From: Oceanibium sediminis | GTDB lineage: Bacteria; Pseudomonadota; Alphaproteobacteria; Rhodobacterales; Rhodobacteraceae | DNA length: 64,000 nucleotides | Reading direction: 5' to 3' | Assembly (NCBI RefSeq): GCF_003265325.1 | Contig: NZ_QGNX01000008.1 | Location: forward strand, 1 to 64,000 | In this document: piece after piece, positions 17,214 through 27,108 of the stretch | Layout: every line of letters begins with the position of its first letter | Numbering within the stretch: the first letter of the stretch is position 1 | Notes under the pieces: generated by a model | What the model saw: the letters and a program-made list of their open reading frames with translations, nothing else | What the model was told of the DNA's origin: nothing | Database searches by the model: none | Translations under genes and position numbers: made by a program

Positions 17214-18361
17214 GCGCTGACCACCGTCGCGGTGGCCATGGCGGCGATGCCCTCGCCGCGCCCGGTGAAGCCCAGCTGCTCCGAGGTGGTCGCCTTGACG
17301 CTGATGCGCCCGGACTCCACCCCCGTGATGCGGGCGATCTCGGCCCGCATGGCGGCGGCGTGGGGGCCGACCTTGGGCCGCTCGCAGATAATCGTGCAAT
17401 CGATGTTGGAAACGGTGAAACCACGCGCGCTGACCCGCTCCATCGCCTTTTCAAGGAAGATGGAGGAGGCCGCGCCCTTCCATTCCACCTCGCTCGGGGG
17501 GAACCACTGGCCGATGTCGCCCTCGGCGATCGCGCCGAAAAGCGCGTCGGTGATCGCGTGCATGGCCACATCCGCGTCCGAATGCCCCGAGAGGGCCTTG
17601 TCGAAGGGGATCTCGACCCCGCACAGGGTGACGGAGGAACCGTCGGTGAAAGCGTGCACGTCGAAACCGGTGCCGGTGCGTATGTCCATGGCGTCCTTCA
17701 GCAGTCGTTCGGCCCGCACGAAATCGGCGGGCAGGGTGATCTTGAAGTTGTTGCCGTCCCCCAACACGATCCGAACGTCAAGGCCGCGCTGGCGCACCAG
17801 CGCGATATCGTCGTCCGCAGGACCGGCGGCAGCGGCGTGGGCAGCGCGGATATCGTCGAACCAGAAGCCCTGCGGCGTTTGCGCGCGCCACAACTCGTCC
17901 CGCCGCACCGGGGCGACGGCCATGGCGCCTTCGGCCCGCCAGAGCGCATCTACGATGGGCAGGGCGGGGAAGGCGGCCACGCCGGGCGCGACCGCCGCGG
18001 CCACCCGCGTCAGCACGTCTTGCGTGACGAAGGGGCGCGCCGCGTCATGGACCAGCACCCGCTCGGGCGGTTGCGCGGCCAGCGCCGCCAGCCCGGCCCC
18101 CACGGAGTCCGTGCGCGTTGCCCCACCGTGCACCGGGGACAACAGGCGCGGGTCCGCAAGCCCGTCGCAGGCAACGCGGTAGAGCGACGCATCCCCGGGG
18201 TGGATAACCGCCTGAACCCGGTCGCAGGCGGGGTCGCGAAGCACCGCCTCCAGCGTGCGGCGCAGGATGGGTTGCCCGGCAAGCATCTGATATTGCTTCG
18301 GCAAATCCCCGCCAGCGCGCACACCCCGGCCCGCGGCGACGATCAAACATGCGTAGTCCAT
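17210..18361 (-). CDS. ispDF: Bifunctional IspD/IspF isoprenoid synthesis enzyme
   Basis: This fused enzyme of the methylerythritol phosphate pathway joins cytidylyltransferase IspD (about 1-225: CLIVAAGRGVRAGG, LVHDAARPFV) to cyclodiphosphate synthase IspF (about 228-383: RTGTGFDVHAF, LSGHSDADVAMHAITDALFG, SVKATTSEQLGFTGRGEGIA). The total of 383 residues is normal for alphaproteobacterial fusions. I start at ATG 18361 (MDYACLIVAAG), behind a GGAAAGGGA site; the frame is open upstream but unlike the family. It is first in the operon with pgpA and pncC and divergent from dusB. Confidence 0.96.
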   Translation of the reverse strand: MDYACLIVAAGRGVRAGGDLPKQYQMLAGQPILRRTLEAVLRDPACDRVQAVIHPGDASLYRVACDGLADPRLLSPVHGGATRTDSVGAGLAALAAQPPERVLVHDAARPFVTQDVLTRVAAAVAPGVAAFPALPIVDALWRAEGAMAVAPVRRDELWRAQTPQGFWFDDIRAAHAAAAGPADDDIALVRQRGLDVRIVLGDGNNFKITLPADFVRAERLLKDAMDIRTGTGFDVHAFTDGSSVTLCGVEIPFDKALSGHSDADVAMHAITDALFGAIAEGDIGQWFPPSEVEWKGAASSIFLEKAMERVSARGFTVSNIDCTIICERPKVGPHAAAMRAEIARITGVESGRISVKATTSEQLGFTGRGEGIAAMATATVVSA

Positions 18362-18473
18362 CAAGTCCCTTTCCGTTGGCCCATATTCCCGAGCCAGTTT
18401 TGCAACACAAGGACATTGCTCCACCGCGCCGGATGGTCTAATCACGGGGAGTATCTGCACAAGGAATAACCAG

Positions 18474-19460
18474 TTGCCGGTCACAATCGGGTCAGAAATT
18501 CGAACGCCGCCTGTTTTTCTGGCACCCTTGGCCGGGATCACCGATCTGCCTTTCCGCACATTGGTCAGCCGCTTCGGCGCGGGGCTGGTCGTGTCGGAAA
18601 TGGTGGCGAGCCAGGAAATGGTGCAGGCGCGCCCCTCGGCCCGTGCACGGGCGGAACTGGGGATCGGCGCGGGCAACACCTCGGTCCAGATCGCCGGGCG
18701 CGAGGCGTACTGGATGGCGGAATGCGCCAGGGCCTGCGTGGGACAGGGCGCGCGGATCATCGACATCAACATGGGCTGCCCGGCCAAGAAGGTGACCAAT
18801 GGCTATTCCGGCTCTGCCCTGATGCGTGAGCCGGACCACGCCCTCAGCCTGATCGAGGCGGTGGTGAATGCCGTGGACGTCCCGGTCACCCTGAAGATGC
18901 GCCTCGGCTGGGACGATGACAGCCTGAACGCCCCGGACATCGCCCGCCGGGCGGAAGCGGCGGGGCTTCAGATGATCACCATCCACGGGCGCACGCGCTG
19001 CCAGTTCTACAAGGGACGCGCGGACTGGGCGGCGATCGCTGCGGTCAAGGCGGCGGTGGCGATCCCGGTGATCGCGAACGGCGATATCGTCAGCCCCGAA
19101 ACCGCGACGGCGGCGCTGGAGGCATCCGGCGCCGATGGCGTGATGATCGGGCGCGGCGCGCAAGGGCGCCCCTGGGCCCTGGCGCAGGTTGCCCACGCAC
19201 TTTACGGAACGCCGCGGCCCGACGTGCCGGTTGGAACCGCACGAATTGACATGATTTCAGAGCATTACGAGGCGATGCTTAGTTTCTACGGCACCCCGCT
19301 GGGGTTGAAATGCGCGCGCAAGCACCTTGGCTGGTACATGGACGGCATGGACGCGCCCAAGGCCCTGCGCCGCACGATACTGACCGCGCAAACCCCCGCC
19401 GCGACGCTGAGCGCGCTGCGCTCACTACCGAACCACACAGATATCCGGAGGGCCGCGTGA
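18474..19460 (+). CDS. dusB: tRNA-dihydrouridine synthase B (NifR3)
   Basis: This FMN enzyme reduces specific uridines in the tRNA D loop. The 328-residue protein shows FLAPLAGITDLPFR, DINMGCPAKKVTNGYSGSAL with the catalytic cysteine, TIHGRTRCQFYKG, and GVMIGRGAQGRPW. It starts with TTG behind an AAGGA site. As in other Rhodobacteraceae it heads the ntr operon, and its TGA overlaps the ntrB start. The old name nifR3 comes from this position before ntrBC. Confidence 0.95.
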   Translation: MPVTIGSEIRTPPVFLAPLAGITDLPFRTLVSRFGAGLVVSEMVASQEMVQARPSARARAELGIGAGNTSVQIAGREAYWMAECARACVGQGARIIDINMGCPAKKVTNGYSGSALMREPDHALSLIEAVVNAVDVPVTLKMRLGWDDDSLNAPDIARRAEAAGLQMITIHGRTRCQFYKGRADWAAIAAVKAAVAIPVIANGDIVSPETATAALEASGADGVMIGRGAQGRPWALAQVAHALYGTPRPDVPVGTARIDMISEHYEAMLSFYGTPLGLKCARKHLGWYMDGMDAPKALRRTILTAQTPAATLSALRSLPNHTDIRRAA

Positions 19461-20551
19461 TGCCCCTGCACAGTGACGCCATCTGGAGCGCGGTCCCCTA
19501 TCCGGCCTTCATCCTGAGCGCCGAGAATGCCATCGAAAGTTGCAACGCGGCGGCGGAGAACCTGTTCTCCATGTCGCTGAAACAGATGGCGGGCAAACCC
19601 CTGGCCGGGTTCGTCGGGTCCGACAGCCCGATCTTCGAGAGCATCCGCCAGGCCCAGGTCGGGATGAGTTCCGTCGTGCAATACGACGTCGATATCAGCT
19701 GGGGCGACAAGCCGCCGCGCATGTTCACGCTGCACGCCAGCCAGGTGCATGACGACAGCCAACGGATCCTGCTGCTGCTGCACCCGATGGGACTGGCGGC
19801 GCAGATGGACCGCACGCTCGGGCATCGCTCGGCGGCGCGCTCTGTCTCGGGGATGGCGGCAATGCTCGCCCATGAGATCCGCAACCCGCTGGCGGGGATC
19901 TCCGGCGCGGCGCAGCTGCTGTCGATGGAACTTGGCGACGGTGACCAGGAACTGGTCGACCTGATCCAGCAGGAAACCCGGCGCATCGGCCAGCTCGTGG
20001 AACGGGTGGAGGCTTTCGGCGACCTGCGCCCCGCGCAGCGGGACCCGGTCAACATCCACGACGTGCTGGAACGCGCGCGGCGCGCCGCGCAGGCGGGTTT
20101 CGCGCGCCATATCCGATTCTCGGAAAGCTACGATCCGTCGCTGCCAAACACGGTTGGCGACGCGGACCAGCTGATGCAGGTGTTCCAGAACCTGCTGAAG
20201 AACGCGGCCGAGGCCTGCCCCCAGGTGGGCGGTGCGATCAAGATCCGCACCGGCTATCAGCCGGGCGTAAAACTGTCCCAGCCGGGGCGGCAATCCGAAA
20301 GCCTGCCCTTGCTGGTCACGATCATCGACAACGGCGGCGGCATCCCCGAAACGCTGATCCGCGACATTTTCGACCCCTTCGTCAGTTCCAAGGTGAACGG
20401 TTCGGGGCTGGGCCTGTCGCTGGTGTCCAAGGTGATGAGCGATCACGGCGGCGTCGTCGAGGTGGACAGCCACCCCGGACGCACCGAGTTTCGCGTGCGC
20501 CTGCCGGTCTGGCGGGGCGACGACACAACCCCCACGAAGGAGACTGACTGA
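19460..20551 (+). CDS. ntrB: Nitrogen-regulation sensor histidine kinase NtrB
   Basis: NtrB phosphorylates or dephosphorylates NtrC according to nitrogen status, usually through GlnB. The soluble 363-residue protein has an N-terminal PAS domain (about 1-120), a DHp helix with phospho-acceptor His138 ([10 protein letters not shown]), and a HATPase domain with N box ([10 protein letters not shown]) and G boxes ([16 protein letters not shown]). The ATG overlaps the dusB stop (TGATG) behind GGAGGG; an immediately preceding GTG is also in frame. Its own stop abuts ntrC. Confidence 0.95.
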   Translation: MPLHSDAIWSAVPYPAFILSAENAIESCNAAAENLFSMSLKQMAGKPLAGFVGSDSPIFESIRQAQVGMSSVVQYDVDISWGDKPPRMFTLHASQVHDDSQRILLLLHPMGLAAQMDRTLGHRSAARSVSGMAAMLAHEIRNPLAGISGAAQLLSMELGDGDQELVDLIQQETRRIGQLVERVEAFGDLRPAQRDPVNIHDVLERARRAAQAGFARHIRFSESYDPSLPNTVGDADQLMQVFQNLLKNAAEACPQVGGAIKIRTGYQPGVKLSQPGRQSESLPLLVTIIDNGGGIPETLIRDIFDPFVSSKVNGSGLGLSLVSKVMSDHGGVVEVDSHPGRTEFRVRLPVWRGDDTTPTKETD

Positions 20552-21993
20552 TGGAAGGCACTGTCATCGTTGCTGACGACGACCGCACGATCCGCACGGT
20601 GCTCTCGCAGGCACTGACGCGCGCGGGCTGCCGGGTCCGCTCCACCGGGACCATCTCGACCCTGTGGCGCTGGATCGAGGAGGGGGAGGGCGATGTCGTC
20701 GTCTCCGACGTGATGATGCCCGACGGGGATGCGCTGGACCTGCTGCCCGCGATCCACAAGAAGCGACCCGACCTGCCGGTGATCGTGATGTCGGCGCAGA
20801 ACAACATGATGACCGCGATCCGCGCGACCGAGGTCGGAGCGTACGAATACATCCCCAAGCCCTTCGACCTGCGCGAGGTGCTGAGCCAGGTGAACAAGGC
20901 CCTGTCCCGCCAGCAGGCGCAGCGCGGCGCGCCCGCGCCCGACACGCCCGAGGACAAGGCCCAGCCGCTGCCCCTGATCGGGCGCAGCGCCGCGATGCAG
21001 GACGTCTATCGCATCATGGCGCGGCTGATGACCACAGATCTCGGCGTGATGATCTCGGGCGAGAGCGGCACCGGCAAGGAACTGGTGGCGCGCGCGCTGC
21101 ACAATTTCGGGTTGCGCAAGAACGGCGCCTTCGTGGCGATCAACATGGCCTCGATCCCGTCCGACATGATCGAGGTGGAGCTTTTCGGCACCAACGACCG
21201 CCCCGGCGAGGACGGCGCGGGCAAGTTCGAACAAGCCCAAGGCGGCACACTGTTCCTGGATGAAGTCGGCGACATGCCCAACGAAGCGCAGACCCGGCTG
21301 TTGCGCGTGTTGCAGGACAACGAGTTTTCCCGCGTCGGCGGGCGTGAGACGAAACGCGCCGATGCGCGGATCATCGCCGCCACCCACCAGGACCTGCGCG
21401 CCCTGGTGAACGAGGGCCGCTTCCGCGAGGACCTGTTCTATCGCCTGAACATCGTGCCCGTGCGCCTGCCGCCGCTGCGCGACCGGCTGGATGACATCCC
21501 GGACCTTGCCCGCGCCTTCCTGCGCAACGCCGAGGCCGAGGGCCTGCCGCGCAAGGCCATCGCCCCCGAGGCGCTGGACGAATTGCGCAAGCTGGAATGG
21601 GCGGGCAACGTGCGCGAGCTTGAAAACCTGATGCGCCGCCTGGCCGTGCTCTGTCCCGACGACACGATCACCGCCACCGTCGTGCAGCAGGAAATCAAGG
21701 CCCGGCCCAGTTCCGTCTCGGGCCCGTCCGCGTCGGGGGGCCAGCGCCTCAGCCAGGCGGTGGAAGGGCACCTGAAGCGCTACTTCGACCTGCACGGCGA
21801 CAGCCTGCCGCCGCCGGGCCTTTACGACCGGATCATCAAGGAAGTCGAACTGCCGCTGATCGCGCTGTCGCTGGCCGCGACACGGGGCAACCAAGTGCGC
21901 ACGGCGGAACTGCTTGGCATCAATCGCAATACTTTGCGCAAAAAGATCCAGGACCTCGACATTTCGGTGACACGCGGCAAGAAAATGATGTAG
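20551..21993 (+). CDS. ntrC: Nitrogen-regulation response regulator NtrC lacking the GAFTGA loop
   Basis: This 480-residue regulator has a receiver domain (phospho-acceptor Asp53, Lys103), an AAA+ domain with Walker A GESGTGKE (170-177) and Walker B GTLFLDE (232-238), and a C-terminal Fis-type helix-turn-helix (about 446-470). Where sigma54 activators carry GAFTGA, the sequence runs [20 protein letters not shown] (about 210-229), so the sigma54-contact loop is missing. Rhodobacter capsulatus NtrC is known to lack it and to activate sigma70 polymerase; the same mode is inferred here. ATP-binding residues look intact. Confidence 0.96.
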   Translation: MEGTVIVADDDRTIRTVLSQALTRAGCRVRSTGTISTLWRWIEEGEGDVVVSDVMMPDGDALDLLPAIHKKRPDLPVIVMSAQNNMMTAIRATEVGAYEYIPKPFDLREVLSQVNKALSRQQAQRGAPAPDTPEDKAQPLPLIGRSAAMQDVYRIMARLMTTDLGVMISGESGTGKELVARALHNFGLRKNGAFVAINMASIPSDMIEVELFGTNDRPGEDGAGKFEQAQGGTLFLDEVGDMPNEAQTRLLRVLQDNEFSRVGGRETKRADARIIAATHQDLRALVNEGRFREDLFYRLNIVPVRLPPLRDRLDDIPDLARAFLRNAEAEGLPRKAIAPEALDELRKLEWAGNVRELENLMRRLAVLCPDDTITATVVQQEIKARPSSVSGPSASGGQRLSQAVEGHLKRYFDLHGDSLPPPGLYDRIIKEVELPLIALSLAATRGNQVRTAELLGINRNTLRKKIQDLDISVTRGKKMM

Positions 21994-22033
21994 CCTCGCC
22001 ACAGTACCGAGAAACCACGGGTCTGTCCCAAAC

Positions 22034-24295
22034 GTGCAACAGAGCCAACCGTACCGCCTGTCCACCCACATCCTCGACCTGTTGAGGGAGCGCCGGGTGC
22101 GCACCATCACGACCTTCGCGCTTGTGGCGCTGGGGCCGGTTCTGGCTGTCCTGACGGGACTGGCGCTGGATACGGACGAGTTGTTGCAGGACAGGCTGTT
22201 ACGGCCGATCCTTCTGTTCGATTTCATCTACGTTCTGCTGATCGCGGGATTGGTGGCGAAGCGCGTCGCCGCGACCTTTGCCGCACGTCGCCGGGAACGG
22301 GCCGGCTCGCGGCTGCACATGCGGCTGATGGGCGTTTTCGCGATTATCGCGCTCGTGCCGACGATTCTCGTCGCGGTCTTCGCCACCGTCTCGCTGAACT
22401 TCGGGCTGGAGGGGTGGTTCTCGGACCGGGTGCGCAACGTGGTGGGCAATTCCCTTGCCGCCGCGCAGGCTTACGAGGATGAGCACCGCCGCAACCTGAC
22501 GGCCGATGCGGAACAGCTCGCCGCCTTCCTCAACAGCCAGAAAGAACGCTTTCCGCTGATCGCCCCCAGCCAGTTCCGCGAGCTGCTGAACCGGGGGCAG
22601 GTGCAGACCCAGCGCGAGCTGGTCGAGGCCTATGTGATCGACGCCGCCGGAGAGTTGCGCGCCCGGGGCGAGCGCAGCTACCTGTTCGATTACGAACGCC
22701 CGACGGACGCCCAGATCCAGGCCGCGCTGGGGGGCGAAACGGTCATCATAGAGGATGACGAGAACTACGAGTTCCGCGCGCTCGTCGCACTGCCCGCCTT
22801 CGCGAACAGGTTGCTCTATGTCTCGCGCGAGGTTGACGGCTCCATCCTGCAACTGCTTGACGAAACACAGGAAACCGTCGGCCTGTACCAGCAGCTTGAG
22901 CGTGATCGCGGCCGGCTGCTGTTCGAGTTCGCGCTGATCTACCTCGGCTTCGCGCTGATCGTGATCCTAGCTGCGATCTGGCTTGGGCTGTGGTTCGCCG
23001 AACGCCTGTCGCGCCCGGTCGGCCAGCTTGCCGCCGCGGCGCAGCGCGTCGGCGCGGGCGACCTGGAAGTGCAGGTGCGCGAGGAAACCGGCGACGACGA
23101 GATCGCCACCCTTGGCCGTGTCTTCAACCGCATGATCAACCAGGTGCGCGGCCAGCGCGACGCCCTGGTCGAGGCCAACCGCGAGACGGAGCGCCGCCGC
23201 CGCCTGTTCGACAGCATCCTCACCAGCGTGACCGCCGGCGTCATCGGGCTGGACGCGCAAGGGCGGATCGAGATGATCAACGCCGCCGCGACCGAGATGC
23301 TGGACCTGAGCCCTGGCCAGCCGAACCAGTTGCCGCTGGACGTGGCGGTTCCGGAATTCACCCATCCCTTCAACCAGTTGGAGCAACGCATCGGGGCAGT
23401 ATCCCAGGCCGAGGTCCGCCTGAGCCGCAGCGGGCGCGAGGCGGTCCTGCTGGTGCGCATGTCCACCCGCGCGGGCGCGGACGGGCTGGTCGAAGGCTAC
23501 GTGGTGACCTTTGACGACGTGTCCGACCTGGTCTCGGCCCAGCGGATGGCCGCCTGGGGCGACGTGGCGCGGCGCATCGCGCATGAGATCAAGAACCCGC
23601 TGACGCCGATCCAGCTGTCCGCCGAACGGCTCAGGCGCAAGTTCGCGCCGATGGTGGGCGATTCCCGCGAGCAGCTGGAGCAATACGCCGACGTCATCAT
23701 CCGCCAGACCGGCGACCTGCGGCGGATCGTGGACGAATTCTCGAAATTCGCGCGGATGCCCGAGCCTGAGCGCAAACGCGCCGACCTGATGGCGGTGATC
23801 CGCGCGGCGGTGCTATTGCAGGACAGCGGGCGGCCCGATGTGACATTCGTCCTGCAAGCCCCGGATCATCCGATCGAGGCCAGCATCGATGAGACGATGA
23901 TCTCCCAGGCGCTGACGAATTTGTTCAAGAACGCCTGCGAAGCCATTGACGACCGTATGGAAAAGTCAGACACACCCTTCAAGCCGGAAGTCCGCGTCCT
24001 TGTCAGCGACATCGACGGCGCGCTTCTGGTACAGATCCAGGACAACGGCAGCGGGTTGCCGGAACAACGCTCCCGCCTGTTCGAGCCCTATGTGACGCAC
24101 AAGGAAAAGGGCACCGGGCTTGGCCTGTCGATTGTGCGCAAGATCATTGAGGAACACGCAGGACAGCTGGAACTGATGGACGCGCCACGGTTTGGCGACG
24201 ATCAACACAGCGGGGCCGAAGCCCGCATTCTCCTGCCGGTCGGGCAGGACGGGCTGATGCCCGAAACACCACATAAGGCGGCGAATGTCGCATGA
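22034..24295 (+). CDS. ntrY: Sensor histidine kinase NtrY
   Basis: This 753-residue membrane kinase pairs with NtrX in nitrogen and redox regulation. It has several N-terminal membrane helices (about 20-125), a periplasmic segment, another helix near 298-318 followed by HAMP, a PAS domain, a DHp helix with His517 (RRIAHEIKNPLTPIQ), and a HATPase domain (NLFKNACEA, DNGSGLP, GTGLGLSIV). It starts at GTG 22034, 40 bases after ntrC; no convincing ribosome site is visible, so the exact start is less sure than the gene. Confidence 0.95.
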   Translation: MQQSQPYRLSTHILDLLRERRVRTITTFALVALGPVLAVLTGLALDTDELLQDRLLRPILLFDFIYVLLIAGLVAKRVAATFAARRRERAGSRLHMRLMGVFAIIALVPTILVAVFATVSLNFGLEGWFSDRVRNVVGNSLAAAQAYEDEHRRNLTADAEQLAAFLNSQKERFPLIAPSQFRELLNRGQVQTQRELVEAYVIDAAGELRARGERSYLFDYERPTDAQIQAALGGETVIIEDDENYEFRALVALPAFANRLLYVSREVDGSILQLLDETQETVGLYQQLERDRGRLLFEFALIYLGFALIVILAAIWLGLWFAERLSRPVGQLAAAAQRVGAGDLEVQVREETGDDEIATLGRVFNRMINQVRGQRDALVEANRETERRRRLFDSILTSVTAGVIGLDAQGRIEMINAAATEMLDLSPGQPNQLPLDVAVPEFTHPFNQLEQRIGAVSQAEVRLSRSGREAVLLVRMSTRAGADGLVEGYVVTFDDVSDLVSAQRMAAWGDVARRIAHEIKNPLTPIQLSAERLRRKFAPMVGDSREQLEQYADVIIRQTGDLRRIVDEFSKFARMPEPERKRADLMAVIRAAVLLQDSGRPDVTFVLQAPDHPIEASIDETMISQALTNLFKNACEAIDDRMEKSDTPFKPEVRVLVSDIDGALLVQIQDNGSGLPEQRSRLFEPYVTHKEKGTGLGLSIVRKIIEEHAGQLELMDAPRFGDDQHSGAEARILLPVGQDGLMPETPHKAANVA

Positions 24296-24319
24296 GACTG
24301 AGGTCAGGAGGACAAGCAT

Positions 24320-25732
24320 ATGGGTGATATTCTGGTCGTCGACGACGAGCGCGACATCCGTGAACTGATCGGGGACATCCTTCGCGACGAGGGGCACAGC
24401 GTGCGCCTGGCATGGGACAGCGACAGCGCCTATGGCGAGATCAACAAGGACGCGCCTGACCTGATCATCCTGGATATCTGGCTGAAGGACAGCAAGCACG
24501 ACGGGATCGATATCCTGAAGTCCGTGCGGCGCGACAACCCGGCGATTCCGGTCGTGATCATTTCCGGCCACGGCAATATCGAAATCGCCGTCGCCGCGGT
24601 GAAACAGGGCGCCTACGACTTCATCGAGAAACCCTTCAACATCGACCAGCTGATGGTGGTCATCACCCGCGCCATCGAAACCTCGCGCTTGCGGCGGGAA
24701 AACGCCGCGCTGCGCACGAAGGACGGCGCCCCGGCGGAAATGCTCGGCTCTTCGGCGGCGTTTCGCAGCCTGAAGTCCCAGCTCGAGAAGGTGGCGCGCG
24801 GCAACGGGCGCGTCATGCTGACAGGCCCGGCGGGCTGCGGCAAGGAAGTGGCGGCGCGCTTCATCCACCAGAACTCGGACCGCGCCCGCGCGCCCTTCAT
24901 CGTCGGCTCCTCCGCCTCGATCGAGCCCGAGCGCATGGAAGAGGTGCTGTTCGGCCGCTTCAGCCCCGAGCGCGGCCATGAGCCGGGCCTGTTCGAACAG
25001 GCCCACGGCGGGATCCTGTTCCTCGACGAGGTGGCCGACATGCCCGTCGGCACCCAGTCCAAGATCCTGCGCGTGCTGGTGGATCAAAGCTTCCAGCGGG
25101 CAGGGGGCTCGGACATCGTGCGGGTGGATGTGCGGGTGATCTCTGCCACCAACCGCGACCTGAAGGCGGAAATCGCCCTTGGCAACTTCCGCGAGGAGCT
25201 GTTCCACCGCCTCAACGTGGTGCCCATCACCGTACCCAGCCTGGATGCGCGGCGCGACGACATTCCCGAACTGGCCAAACACTTCATTGCGGAACTGAAC
25301 GCCACCCAGGGCCTGCCCCTGCGCGCGCTCTCCTCCGAGGCGGAGGCGCATCTGCAGACAATGTCCTGGCCGGGCAACATCCGCCAACTGAAGAACGTGC
25401 TGGAGCGTTGCCTGATCCTCGGCCCCGACAGCGGAGAGATCGAGGCCGCGGAATTCCCCGGCGACACGGCGGCGGCGGCGGTGGACAACGCCAGCACGCT
25501 GATCTCGGCCATCTTCGCCGGGCTGCCGCTGCGCGAGGCGCGCGAGCAGTTCGAACGGGAATACCTGGTGGCGCAGATCAACCGCTTCGGTGGAAACATC
25601 TCTCGAACCGCCAGTTTCGTGGGCATGGAGCGCTCGGCCCTGCATCGCAAGCTGAAGTCTCTGGGGGTCATCACCACCGCACGGGGCGGCGCGCGGGTGG
25701 CTGACACGGCGGAAATGGAAGACGGCATATGA
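24320..25732 (+). CDS. ntrX: Response regulator NtrX lacking the GAFTGA loop
   Basis: This 470-residue partner of NtrY has a receiver domain (Asp52, Lys104 in IEKPF), a central AAA+ domain and a C-terminal helix-turn-helix (GGNISRTASFVGMERSALHR). Walker A is the variant GPAGCGKE (169-176); Walker B GILFLDE is intact. Between VLFGRF and GLFEQA the GAFTGA loop is replaced by a short non-conserved segment (about 213-223), so sigma54 activation is unlikely. The stop overlaps trkA by ATGA. Direct DNA binding with sigma70, or repression, is the likely mode. Confidence 0.95.
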   Translation: MGDILVVDDERDIRELIGDILRDEGHSVRLAWDSDSAYGEINKDAPDLIILDIWLKDSKHDGIDILKSVRRDNPAIPVVIISGHGNIEIAVAAVKQGAYDFIEKPFNIDQLMVVITRAIETSRLRRENAALRTKDGAPAEMLGSSAAFRSLKSQLEKVARGNGRVMLTGPAGCGKEVAARFIHQNSDRARAPFIVGSSASIEPERMEEVLFGRFSPERGHEPGLFEQAHGGILFLDEVADMPVGTQSKILRVLVDQSFQRAGGSDIVRVDVRVISATNRDLKAEIALGNFREELFHRLNVVPITVPSLDARRDDIPELAKHFIAELNATQGLPLRALSSEAEAHLQTMSWPGNIRQLKNVLERCLILGPDSGEIEAAEFPGDTAAAAVDNASTLISAIFAGLPLREAREQFEREYLVAQINRFGGNISRTASFVGMERSALHRKLKSLGVITTARGGARVADTAEMEDGI

Positions 25733-27105
25733 AAGTCATCATCTGTGGCGCGGGACAGGTCGGCGGACAGCTGGCCCGGCATCTGGCGTCGGAAGGCAAC
25801 GAGGTGACGGTGGTCGACCAAGACGCGCTGCTGATCCGCCGCCTGACCGACCAGCTGGACGTGAACGGCATCGTCGGCTTTGCCTCTCATCCCGACATCC
25901 TCGAGCGGTCCGGCGCGCGGGATGCGGACATGATCATCGCCGCGACCCAGTCGGACGAGGTGAACATGGTCACCTGCCAGGTCGCGCACTCGGTCTTCTC
26001 GGTGCCGCGCAAGGTGGCGCGGTTGCGCTCTCGCTCCTACCTCGATGCGATCTATTCCGACCTGTACCGGCGCGATCACCTACCCATCGATGTCGTCATC
26101 TCGCCCGAGCAGGAGGTGGCCGAAGCCGCACTGCGCCGCCTTGCCGCGCCGGCCGCCTTCGACACCGAAAGCTTCCTTGGCGGCAAGGCGCAACTTGTCG
26201 GGCTGAAGATCGACGCCGAATGCGCGGTGGTGAACACGCCCCTGCGCCAGTTGTCCGAGCTGTTCTCGACCCTGCGCGCGGTTGTCGTCGGCGTCCGGCG
26301 CGAGGAACGGCTATTCGCGCCGGAGCCCGAGGACCAGCTTTTCACCGGGGACGAGATCTACCTCTTCGCCGCGACCGAGGACGTGGCGCGCACGATGGAA
26401 ATCTTCGGCAAGCAGAACCGCACCACGGAACGCGTGATCCTGATCGGCGGCGGCAATGTCGGCCTGACCGTCGCCCGCGCGCTGGAGGACAGCCCGCGCA
26501 AGATCCGCCTGAAGCTGATCGAACGCGACCGCGAGGTGGCCGAGCGTACCGCAGACGCGCTGAACCGCACGGTCGTGCTGCATGGCGACGGCATGGATAT
26601 CTCGCTGCTTGAGGAAGCCAACCTCGAACAGGCGGACGCGGTGCTGGCGCTGACGGATGACGACAAGACGAACCTGCTGAGCTGTGCGCGCGCCAAGGCC
26701 GAGGGCTGCCCGCTGGTCATCACGCTGATCAATGACCCGTCGCTGACGCCGCTGATGCAGCCGCTGGGGATCGACGCGCATATCAACCCGCGCGCCACGA
26801 CAGTGTCCTCCATCCTGCGCCATATCCGACATGGGCGGATCCAGGCGGTCTATTCCATCGGCGACGCCGAGGCCGAGGTGATCGAAGCGCAGGTGCTGGG
26901 CACATCCCCCATCGCCGGGCGCCGCCTGCGGGAAGCCGACTGGCCCGAGGGGGCGCTGGTGGGCGCGATCCTGAAGGGGGACAAGGTGATCGTTCCACGC
27001 GGGGACACAATGATCGAGGAAGGGGACACGCTGACCGTGTTCGCCCTGCGCAGCGACGTGGCGGCAGTTGAAAAACTGTTCCAGGTCTCGATCGATTTCT
27101 TCTGA
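25729..27105 (+). CDS. trkA: Trk potassium uptake regulatory subunit TrkA
   Basis: TrkA is the cytoplasmic NAD(H)-binding gating ring of the Trk potassium system. The 458-residue protein has two copies of the RCK unit: a TrkA-N Rossmann domain at about 1-125 (MKVIICGAGQVGGQLARHL) and again at about 230-350 (RVILIGGGNVGLTVARAL), each followed by a TrkA-C domain. The start overlaps the ntrX stop and trkH begins three bases after its stop, so potassium uptake is cotranscribed with the ntr genes. Confidence 0.96.
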   Translation: MKVIICGAGQVGGQLARHLASEGNEVTVVDQDALLIRRLTDQLDVNGIVGFASHPDILERSGARDADMIIAATQSDEVNMVTCQVAHSVFSVPRKVARLRSRSYLDAIYSDLYRRDHLPIDVVISPEQEVAEAALRRLAAPAAFDTESFLGGKAQLVGLKIDAECAVVNTPLRQLSELFSTLRAVVVGVRREERLFAPEPEDQLFTGDEIYLFAATEDVARTMEIFGKQNRTTERVILIGGGNVGLTVARALEDSPRKIRLKLIERDREVAERTADALNRTVVLHGDGMDISLLEEANLEQADAVLALTDDDKTNLLSCARAKAEGCPLVITLINDPSLTPLMQPLGIDAHINPRATTVSSILRHIRHGRIQAVYSIGDAEAEVIEAQVLGTSPIAGRRLREADWPEGALVGAILKGDKVIVPRGDTMIEEGDTLTVFALRSDVAAVEKLFQVSIDFF

Positions 27106-27108
27106 TCC

